Below, piece after piece: positions 55,205-61,877 of a stretch of DNA of 64,000 nt; positions within the stretch are counted from its first letter, which is position 1, and each line of letters opens with the position of its first letter. The translations under genes and the position numbers were made by a program. The notes below the pieces were generated by a model. It was not told the DNA's origin. It was given only the letters and a program-made list of their open reading frames with translations, and did no database searches. The stretch is from an uncultured Rhizobiaceae bacterium. GTDB lineage: Bacteria; Pseudomonadota; Alphaproteobacteria; Rhizobiales; Rhizobiaceae. The stretch spans positions 3,162,001 to 3,226,000 of the forward strand of contig CATOTF010000002.1 of assembly GCA_951813045.1 (NCBI GenBank), read 5' to 3'.

Positions 55205-55220
55205 TTGCATACGTATGCAA
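55205..55220. promoter_or_regulatory. LacI-type operator of the catabolic locus, site 2
   Basis: Perfect 16-bp palindrome TTGCATACGTATGCAA, identical to the core of the site at 47493-47510. It lies in the divergent control region between the binding-protein operon (start 55062) and the NTF2-like gene (start 55280), so one repressor could control both directions. Confidence 0.84.
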
Positions 55221-55279
55221 CGGTAAATTTTATCGATGCGCGCTAAGCTACCCGTCTGCACCATTAACAGGTTGTTATT

Positions 55280-56398
55280 ATGAATAAAAACGGTTCCATA
55301 ACCATCCCTCAGGATGTCAATTTAACCAACAAATTACGGATTCGCGACGCGATGGCAAAAATTGTCGATGCGGACAATCGCACCGTCGAAAATGTGCTGG
55401 AAAATATCTACGACAATAACGCAGTTTGGCGCGGTTCCCATCCACTTAATGAGACGACCGGGCCTGCCGAGATTGCTGACACCGTTTGGAAGCCCCTAAA
55501 AGTGAGTTTTCCCGATCTTGAACGACGTGACGAGATTTTAGTTGGCGGGCGCTATACCAATAAACACGGACAAACCCGGGATATGGTTGCCGCCATCGGC
55601 CATTACTGCGGCACGTTCAAAAAAGACTGGCTGGATATTCCCGCAACCGGCCAGCCGGTGTTCCTGCGTTATGGCGAGGTCCATGAATTGCAGGATGGCA
55701 AGATCATCCGTTCGTCTTGCCTTTGGGATGTTCTTGATCTGATACGTCAGGCCGGCTTCTGGCCTCTCGCCCCAAGCTGGGGGACGGAAGGCCGCTGGAT
55801 GGGCCCCATAACAGCAGATGGCATTGTGCTGAGCGAACAGGATATGGATGAAGGCCTCGGCTCAATTGCTCAAACACTCGCCATGCACAAAAGCCTCTCC
55901 GAATATAATGACGGAGCGATGGCGGGGCGCGATGGTCTCATTAACATGCCTCAAAAAGAGTACTGGCATGAAAAAATGATGTGGTACGGCCCGTCCGGCA
56001 TCGGAACCACCCGGGGGCTGGAAGGGTTTGTAGACTTTCACCAACTCCCTTTCCGCCTTACATGGCCCGGAAGAAAAGGCGGCCAGGTCCTCACGAATGT
56101 CGAAGATACATCCGACGCCGGTCATTACATTCAGATTGGCGACGGAAAATATTCCGTCACCGGTGGGTGGCCCAGCGTCATGGCGGTGAACAACGGCACC
56201 GGCGACGTTTTTGGGTGTGGCCCAACGGGAAAACCGGTTGGCATGCGGGTTATGGATTTTTATCTCCACCACGAAGGTAAAATTCGCGAAAACTGGGTAC
56301 CCATTGATGTGATTCATATCCTGTTGCAACAGGGCGTCGATGTCATGGGCCGTGTGCGCGACCAATTTGGGCGCAACCGGCTGGGCCTTCGGAATTAG
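55280..56398 (+). CDS. Double-domain SnoaL/NTF2-like protein
   Basis: Cytoplasmic protein of 372 aa with two NTF2-like domains. Domain 1 includes ENIYDNNAVWRGSHPLNETT and ends SCLWDVLDLIRQAGFWPL; domain 2 includes MMWYGPSGIGTTRGLEGFVD, GDGKYSVTGGWPSVMAV and ENWVPIDVIHILLQQGVDVM, closely matching the 335-aa paralogue at 49654-50661. It is divergent from the transporter operon, with a LacI-type operator between. The enzymatic role is unknown; its presence as a third double-domain member suggests successive steps on related compounds. Confidence 0.78.
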   Translation: MNKNGSITIPQDVNLTNKLRIRDAMAKIVDADNRTVENVLENIYDNNAVWRGSHPLNETTGPAEIADTVWKPLKVSFPDLERRDEILVGGRYTNKHGQTRDMVAAIGHYCGTFKKDWLDIPATGQPVFLRYGEVHELQDGKIIRSSCLWDVLDLIRQAGFWPLAPSWGTEGRWMGPITADGIVLSEQDMDEGLGSIAQTLAMHKSLSEYNDGAMAGRDGLINMPQKEYWHEKMMWYGPSGIGTTRGLEGFVDFHQLPFRLTWPGRKGGQVLTNVEDTSDAGHYIQIGDGKYSVTGGWPSVMAVNNGTGDVFGCGPTGKPVGMRVMDFYLHHEGKIRENWVPIDVIHILLQQGVDVMGRVRDQFGRNRLGLRN

Positions 56399-56401
56399 CC
56401 A

Positions 56402-57406
56402 CTATTTCGGAAGTTTAGACGATCCGCGAACGATTAACCGAGCGGGCAAAACCGCAGCGCGGCGTTTTGCTGATGTCCCATCGATCTGATCAATCAGGAT
56501 TTCCACGGTCGCATCAATCATCGCTTCGCCCGGTTGTTCGACGGTTGTGAGATCATAAGCACCCCATGAAGCCTGAGGTACGTCATCATATCCAACGACG
56601 GAAACATCGCCAGGAATGTTCAAATGAAGTTCGTTTCGAATTACATCCATCACCGCAAAAGCCATATGGTCATTAGCAACAAAAATCGCATCGGGTTTTT
56701 CAGGTGCAGCAAATAACACGCGCGCCGCAGCCGCAGCCGCTTCCTGTGTATACGCGCCAACAGACCGCGAATGGCAGACCGCACCGCGCTCCGCTAATCC
56801 CTTATAAAACCCCGCCTCTCGATCCCGGTTGGTTGATGAATCTTCATAACCGGCAATGAAAGATATACGCTCATGACCACCGTCGACGAGGAAATTGCCG
56901 ATCAGACGTCCCCCTTCGACATTGTCGGATGTAACAGAATTGGATGGTGACGAGATGACGTAACGGTTGAACAATACTACCGGAATACCATTATCCATGC
57001 ACCTTTGCGCAAGGTGTGAAGAAAGATGAGCCGACGCCATCACCACACCTTCCACCTGATATTGCAACATGTCCTGAACGACTGCGTCCTGATCCCCCGG
57101 ATCACTCATAAACAGCAGAACCCGATAGCCTTTTGACTGAAGCGATCGGGAGAGTTTTTCGATCACGACAGGGTAAAACTGATTATCGAGGTAGGCGACG
57201 AGAACGCCGATGATCCCGGATTTCCCGCTGATCAGGGAACGCGCCAGCGCATTGGGCCGATAGCCCAGCTCATCAGCCGCTTTGGTAACCCGAAGCCGCG
57301 TTTCCTGTGATACCGACGCACCAGCGGTAAAGGTACGGCTCACCGCGGATTGAGAAACCCGGGCAAGACGCGCGACATCGGCTGAGGTAACAGTTGGTTT
57401 CGCCAT
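56402..57406 (-). CDS. LacI-family transcriptional regulator of the catabolic locus
   Basis: Regulator of 334 aa. Helix-turn-helix TSADVARLARVSQSAVSRTF, hinge GYRPNALARSLISGK with the minor-groove Leu, and a sensor domain (IIGVLVAYLDNQFYPVVIEK, VSVVGYDDVPQASWGAYDLT). It lies at the end of a locus that contains two perfect LacI-type palindromes, which are its probable targets. The ligand is presumably the transported compound or an early intermediate. Confidence 0.9.
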   Translation of the reverse strand: MAKPTVTSADVARLARVSQSAVSRTFTAGASVSQETRLRVTKAADELGYRPNALARSLISGKSGIIGVLVAYLDNQFYPVVIEKLSRSLQSKGYRVLLFMSDPGDQDAVVQDMLQYQVEGVVMASAHLSSHLAQRCMDNGIPVVLFNRYVISSPSNSVTSDNVEGGRLIGNFLVDGGHERISFIAGYEDSSTNRDREAGFYKGLAERGAVCHSRSVGAYTQEAAAAAARVLFAAPEKPDAIFVANDHMAFAVMDVIRNELHLNIPGDVSVVGYDDVPQASWGAYDLTTVEQPGEAMIDATVEILIDQIDGTSAKRRAAVLPARLIVRGSSKLPK

Positions 57407-57414
57407 CGCGCATT

Positions 57415-57428
57415 TGTGTCACGACACA
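57415..57428. promoter_or_regulatory. Inverted repeat upstream of the LacI gene
   Basis: TGTGTC-AC-GACACA, a perfect 6-bp inverted repeat with a 2-base spacer, 9 bases upstream of the LacI start and 139 bases before the ThDP gene. It differs from the TTGCATACGTATGCAA operators, so it may bind a different regulator or be chance. Confidence 0.4.
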
Positions 57429-57566
57429 GATTGACCTGCAATCAACAATTAGACGTGCCGCACATCATGTTGAGCGAAAAAAGCTTGCAACAGTAGGGAC
57501 TCAGTCTAAAAAGCCTCCGAAGTGGTCCAATTGATGGATGCTGCAATTCAACAATATGGACATCAA

Positions 57567-59207
57567 ATGACAAAGCCCCAAACCGCAGAATTGACCGGTG
57601 CCCAGATTATCGCCTCCAAGCTGAAGCAAGCAGGCTGCACCCGCGCCTTCGGTATTCCGGGCGGCGAAGTGCTGGCCATTATGGGCGCCCTTGATGATAC
57701 GGGAATCGAGTTTCATCTGGCAAAACATGAAAACGCCGCCGGGTTTATGGCGGAAGGGGCATGGCATGCGGAACCCGTCGGTTCCCGCGCGCCCGGCATC
57801 CTGCTGGCCACCATCGGCCCGGGCGTCGCCAATGCGGTCAACGTCATCGCCAATGCGATGCAGGACCGTGTGCCGCTGATCTTCCTGACGGGTTGTGTGG
57901 AAACTGCAGAAGCGGAAACCTATACCCATCAGGTTTTCGACCATCAGGCGATGTTGCGCCCGATAGTCAAGGCAAGCTTTCGCGCATCATCCGGCACGGT
58001 CGGCGTAATGATGGAAAAAGCTCTCGCCATCGCGTTTGAAGGTCAACCCGGCCCTGTCCACATAGACGTGCCAATTGGTGTCGCGGAAGAAGTCAGCGAA
58101 GAGCTTTTGCGCGACCTGCCTGCTCTATCCGGTCCAACCATGGTGGCCCCTACCCCTTTGCTTGGGGAAGCTATTGAGGCTCTAAACAACGCTCAACGCC
58201 CATTGGTTATTGCCGGTGTGGATGCTGTTCAGGAAGGGGCCGGGCCGGCGCTCGCGGATTTCTGCGAAAAACACAGCATTCCGCTTTTGACCACCTATAA
58301 GGGCAAAGGCCTGATGCCGGAAAACCACGCGCTTTGCCTGGGCGGTCACGGGCTATCTCCCAAAGCCGACAAAATCCTCATGCCGTTGATCCAACTGGCG
58401 GATTGTATTCTGCTTGCCGGTTACGACCCCATCGAAATGCGCACCGGCTGGCGCAACCCGTGGGGTGACGACGCCAAAATCATCGAGATCACCCCAGGCC
58501 TGCGCACCCACGGCATGCACCGTGTTGACATCACGTTACAGGCGTCCATCGAACCAACATTGGCCCAAATCAATCATGGTATGGATTCAACGCAGCGCTG
58601 GCCCGATGACGAAGCAACTTCTGCGAAAAATGCGTTGGAGGACTGTTTTACCGCGCCGGGCGACTGGGGCCCCGGACAGGTTTTCGAAACCCTCAACAAG
58701 ACATTGCCACACGATACGGTGATCACGGCGGACTCCGGTGCCCACCGCATCCTGCTCTCCCAAACTTGGCAAAGCACGCGTCCCCACGCATTCCTTCAAT
58801 CCACCGCACTCTGCACCATGGGCTGCGCGGTTCCCCTCGCCGCCGGTTATAAAATGGCAAGCCCCAACACACCCGTCTGCGCCTTTGTCGGCGATGCCGG
58901 ACTGGAAATGGGGCTGGGAGAACTGGCTACCGTCCGCGAAATGAAACAACCGCTGATCATCTGCGTACTCGTCGATGAATCGCTTGCACTGATCGAGCTA
59001 AAACAGCGTGGCAGCCAGCGCAAGAATGTCGGCGTGGACTTTCCCGGCACAGATTTCGTCGGCTTAGCCAACGCCATGGGTGGCCACGGCGTCTGGGTCG
59101 ACGACGTCGAAACCCTGAAGGAACAGGCAAAGGCCGCACAATCCCGTAACACCTACACCCTTCTAGCCTGCCGCATCAGCCGCCGCGCCTATGATGGGGC
59201 TTTTTGA
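57567..59207 (+). CDS. Thiamine-diphosphate-dependent enzyme (acetolactate-synthase family)
   Basis: Cytoplasmic ThDP enzyme of 546 aa; start ATG 57567 is preferred, with ATG 57534 and GTG 57522 possible. The N-terminal domain has the catalytic Glu in LAKHENAAGFMAEGAWHAEP; the middle domain is Rossmann-like; the C-terminal ThDP site is VGDAGLEMGLGELATVREMK, with VDES in place of the usual NN. Reactions in the family include decarboxylation, carboligation and acyl transfer to 2-oxo acids. It is divergent from the LacI gene. Its last 15 codons recur at 61289-61330 beyond an IS630 island. Confidence 0.85.
   Translation: MTKPQTAELTGAQIIASKLKQAGCTRAFGIPGGEVLAIMGALDDTGIEFHLAKHENAAGFMAEGAWHAEPVGSRAPGILLATIGPGVANAVNVIANAMQDRVPLIFLTGCVETAEAETYTHQVFDHQAMLRPIVKASFRASSGTVGVMMEKALAIAFEGQPGPVHIDVPIGVAEEVSEELLRDLPALSGPTMVAPTPLLGEAIEALNNAQRPLVIAGVDAVQEGAGPALADFCEKHSIPLLTTYKGKGLMPENHALCLGGHGLSPKADKILMPLIQLADCILLAGYDPIEMRTGWRNPWGDDAKIIEITPGLRTHGMHRVDITLQASIEPTLAQINHGMDSTQRWPDDEATSAKNALEDCFTAPGDWGPGQVFETLNKTLPHDTVITADSGAHRILLSQTWQSTRPHAFLQSTALCTMGCAVPLAAGYKMASPNTPVCAFVGDAGLEMGLGELATVREMKQPLIICVLVDESLALIELKQRGSQRKNVGVDFPGTDFVGLANAMGGHGVWVDDVETLKEQAKAAQSRNTYTLLACRISRRAYDGAF
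59164..59188. repeat. 25-bp direct repeat, left copy (end of ThDP gene)
   Basis: A 25-base block at the 3' end of the ThDP gene that reappears exactly at 61289-61313, on the far side of the island. The similarity continues imperfectly to the stop codon, with both copies ending TGATACG. Confidence 0.85.
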
Positions 59208-59400
59208 TACGATCAGGTGCATGACTTGACCTGAAGACCAACACCTAACATTGACTGTCCACCGGTATCAGGCGACGCTACTTGTTGAACGCGGCAGGTG
59301 TGCGAATGGTTTGGGGGTGGGTATGTTGGGTGAGAAATGGCGAAGCGAGGTACTGTCGAGCATCACATTTTTCCGGGCTAAATGTTGGCCAGAGAATTGG

Positions 59401-59906
59401 GTGATTTGTTTACTATGTAGACCGGTAAACTTATTCATAATTGTTCTATTTTGTTTATTTTGCTCAGAATCATTTCCCAACGATAATCGCGACACTCTGA
59501 GACTTCAAAACGAGCAAGAATACAATCAACTTTTAGAAAGCTCAAAATATTTAACTTTATGTATAATGAAGCCAGATGTAACATGTAAAAAATACAGAGA
59601 AAATTCCAATATTTCTATTTTTATGGATTTTTTGTATCTATTTATAAGTTCAAAGACAGAAAAAAAGAATTTTTCTACAGTATTTTGAGTAATTTCCTTA
59701 CATCTTCATACCTCGGATTTGGAATTGAGAAGGAAATTTTTGGTAAAATTATGGATGAAGATAGCTTTTCTTATAAATTTAAAGGGACTGATTTCAAAAA
59801 ATTCTCTTATTGCTTTGTTCGAATTGATGAATTCGGCCGAGAATTAATAGAGACTATTTTGTCTGAAAAAATGGAAGTTTGTGTGAGGGAATTCGATGTC
59901 AATTAA
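59401..59906 (+). pseudogene. AT-rich frameshifted gene, foreign-looking, unknown function
   Basis: Base composition falls sharply after about 59400. A GTG at 59401 could start a protein with a hydrophobic leader (VNLFIIVLFCLFCSESFPND); that frame runs to 59688. A second frame, displaced by one base and open from 59589, runs to 59906 and looks strongly coding (YLGFGIEKEIFGKIMDEDSF, FSYCFVRIDEFGRELIETIL). The two can be joined at the six-A run at 59587-59592, giving one protein of about 165 aa, so a one-base indel is the likely cause. No family is recognised. AT-rich codon use differs from all neighbours, pointing to transfer. Confidence 0.5.
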
Positions 59907-59913
59907 CTTTTGA

Positions 59914-60036
59914 GGTGATGATTCTTCAGAAGATCCAGATGCTGTTGAACATATGCAGCTCGCGGCACGCTATGTTATCATACGTGATCATGTTGTCTCC
60001 GTGAAGTTCGACGGATGTTATAGTGACACCATTTAA
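59914..60036 (+). pseudogene. Short coding-like fragment between the AT-rich gene and the IS
   Basis: An open frame of about 40 codons without a usable start ends at TAA 60034-60036 and includes DAVEHMQLAARYVIIRDHVV. It has host-like GC and coding character, so it could be the tail of a truncated gene. The remaining bases to 60121 show no recognisable gene. Low confidence. Confidence 0.25.
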
Positions 60037-60130
60037 CCAACCAACGGAGCGGCATGGTCGTACTAAGCCGGTAAGGCCAACTGTGAGGTGAATACTATAC
60101 CAACACACAACTAACATTATACCAACGGCA

Positions 60131-60658
60131 TTAATTTTCGACCGTTCTGACATGGGCCCAATCTCTCATTCCGATTGACGTTATGATTTTCGGTGTGTCG
60201 ATGAGCGCGTTCCATGCGTCGCAGGCGGCATCAAGGATGGCGGTGTAGTCTTTGAAAACGCGGTTTGAGAGATAGTTTGACCTCAGATATTGCCAGATGT
60301 TCTCGACCGGGTTCAGTTCAGGTGACTTCGAAGGTAGCAGAATGATGGTGATATTCTTTGGTACGACCAGTTTGCCGGTGCTGTGCCAACTTGCGCGATC
60401 CATCAGGATCACGGCATGGGCCTTGCGGGTCACGTATTTGCTGATCTCATCGAGATGCAATTGCATTGCTTGTGTGTTGGCTTTGGGCAGTACCAAGGCC
60501 GCGCCCGTGCCACGCTTTGGGCAGATCGCACCGAACAGATAGGCATTGTCGTAGCGCTGGTCGGCGGGCAGCCGGGGACGGGTTCCTTTCCTCGCCCAGA
60601 GGCGAACCTGACCGTTCTTTTGCCCGATGCGCGCTTCGTCCTGGAACCAGATCTCCAC
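60131..60658 (-). CDS. IS630-family transposase, C-terminal part (DDE domain)
   Basis: Catalytic DDE domain of the transposase, 175 aa when counted from its internal ATG. The three acidic residues are in IWFQDEARIGQ, VILMDRASWHSTG and SPELNPVENIWQYLR. Its frame extends upstream past the ATG to the seven-A run at 60711-60717, where a -1 shift from the upstream frame would give the fused sequence EAFKKNFPDTLAAHIADLPQ. The ORF is therefore probably expressed as a frameshift fusion, as in several IS630 relatives. Confidence 0.88.
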   Translation of the reverse strand: MEIWFQDEARIGQKNGQVRLWARKGTRPRLPADQRYDNAYLFGAICPKRGTGAALVLPKANTQAMQLHLDEISKYVTRKAHAVILMDRASWHSTGKLVVPKNITIILLPSKSPELNPVENIWQYLRSNYLSNRVFKDYTAILDAACDAWNALIDTPKIITSIGMRDWAHVRTVEN

Positions 60659-60681
60659 CGGCGTTCTCTGCGGCAGATCAG

Positions 60682-61203
60682 CTATGTGGGCTGCGAGCGT
60701 GTCGGGGAAGTTTTTTTGAACGCTTCGATCACACGTCCATCCTGCTCAGGGTGTTGTGGACGACCGGAGATGTTGGAGAAGCCCAGTTGTGCCAGATAAT
60801 CCGACATCACCCGCTCGGAGCATTTGATACCGAACTGTTCCTCAATAACGCGTACCAGATCAATGCGTCGCCAACGAACCACGCCATCCACTTCCCGGTC
60901 CGGCCCGGTTTCGACAATCAGCGACAGTTCCTGCATCTGCTTATCACTCAGCAGGCGCGGTCGCCCTGCACCCTTGGCATTGGTCAGACCGTCCGGACCC
61001 AGTTCATTGAAACGATGGACCCAGTCACGCAACGTTTGACGATCCATCCCGCCAATCCGAGCCGCCTCCGTGCGGTTCATGCCGTCATAGACTGCGGCAA
61101 GCGCAAGCAGCCGGCGTATCTGTCGGTTGTCACTGCATTCCTTGGTCGTCCGGCGCAGGCTGGCGGCATCAAAGTCCGTCCGAAGTGGCACTGATGATCC
61201 CAT
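60682..61203 (-). CDS. IS630-family transposase, N-terminal part (DNA-binding)
   Basis: N-terminal helix-turn-helix region of the transposase, 173 aa from ATG 61203 behind GGAGA. It has the paired HTH pattern NRQIRRLLALAAVYDGMNRT, EAARIGGMDRQTLRDWVHRF and the winged part GRPRLLSDKQMQEL. The frame ends shortly after the AAAAAAA run; a -1 shift there continues into the DDE domain. Confidence 0.87.
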   Translation of the reverse strand: MGSSVPLRTDFDAASLRRTTKECSDNRQIRRLLALAAVYDGMNRTEAARIGGMDRQTLRDWVHRFNELGPDGLTNAKGAGRPRLLSDKQMQELSLIVETGPDREVDGVVRWRRIDLVRVIEEQFGIKCSERVMSDYLAQLGFSNISGRPQHPEQDGRVIEAFKKTSPTRSQPT

Positions 61204-61288
61204 AGCAAATCTCCTTTGCCACAAGGAATCAGATCAAACTCGATTTGGGAATCCCTACAGAGTCAGAAAATAATGCCGTTGGTATTAT

Positions 61289-61313
61289 TAGCCTGCCGCA
61301 TCAGCCGCCGCGC
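61289..61313. repeat. 25-bp direct repeat, right copy
   Basis: Exact copy of 59164-59188, starting 5 bases after the TA at the right end of the IS. In frame it encodes LACRISRRACDGKF and a stop, a variant of the ThDP enzyme C-terminus (LACRISRRAYDGAF). Confidence 0.85.
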
Positions 61314-61354
61314 TTGTGACGGCAAATTCTGATACGGCAGAATACATTACCCGT

Positions 61355-61858
61355 TCAGTTTTCAGCCGTTGCCCGTTCCGCAATTGCTGCAAAAATCGTG
61401 TCCAACTCCCTGGCCACTTCTTTTAGTTCAGGCTCTGCCTTTTCCATATAAGGCTCGAAAACGGCGCTTGGGGTTTTATAGGTTAGCTTGGCGCTGCCGT
61501 CGCGTCGCTCCGTGATATAAAACCGGATGGGCGCTTCAATACCGGCATCAATACTGGCTTCCAGCATGCGGCGGGCGAAATCATTACGGTAAACGCCGAC
61601 CACCATATTACCTTTGATAGTAATGCCTTGACGCCGCGCACCAATCGTGGCGCTTGCCCGTGTCACCAGCCCCATTTTTTCCGCCTTTACGGCGGCGTTC
61701 AGCCGCTTGATCATATCCTTGTAGGCAATTTGCGTATTGATCTCGACGCGGCCTTTATTAGCAGCAGATTTAGGCGCACCCATCTGTGCATGTGCTGGAA
61801 TGGCGACCATCGTGGTCAGGGCCAAGGCGGCAATTGCGCCGCGAATTGCGAGGTTCAT
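61355..61858 (-). CDS. DUF302-family exported protein
   Basis: Exported protein of 167 aa from ATG 61858 behind AAAGGAAAA. Signal peptide NLAIRGAIAALALTTMVAIP and AHAQ cleavage site. The DUF302 region includes AYKDMIKRLNAAVKAEKMGL, GNMVVGVYRNDFARRMLEAS and EAPIRFYITERRDG. Such proteins are often found beside sulfur or redox genes; here it follows the YeeE/YedE gene with 19 bases between, so they are likely one operon. Confidence 0.85.
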   Translation of the reverse strand: MNLAIRGAIAALALTTMVAIPAHAQMGAPKSAANKGRVEINTQIAYKDMIKRLNAAVKAEKMGLVTRASATIGARRQGITIKGNMVVGVYRNDFARRMLEASIDAGIEAPIRFYITERRDGSAKLTYKTPSAVFEPYMEKAEPELKEVARELDTIFAAIAERATAEN

Positions 61859-61877
61859 TGTTTTTCCTTTCGAACTC

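Larger units (their letters stand above)
60122..61282 (-). mobile_element. IS630-family insertion sequence, complete
   Basis: An element of 1161 bp with imperfect terminal inverted repeats: left end CCAACGGCATTAATTTTC, right end reading inward CCAACGGCATTATTTTC. It is flanked by TA on both sides (60120-60121 and 61283-61284), the target duplication typical of the IS630/Tc1-mariner superfamily. The transposase is encoded in two overlapping frames on the minus strand. A copy of part of the end (TATACCAACACA) lies about 23 bases outside the left end. Confidence 0.88.

Noticed and set aside
59251-59400. N-terminal extension of the AT-rich gene from TTG 59251 or ATG 59323
   Set aside because: Composition changes sharply near 59400, and the extra residues look non-coding; the hydrophobic leader starts after 59400.
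60466-61194. A 242-codon open frame on the plus strand across the IS630 element
   Set aside because: It is antisense to the transposase, whose DDE and HTH motifs are clear on the minus strand.
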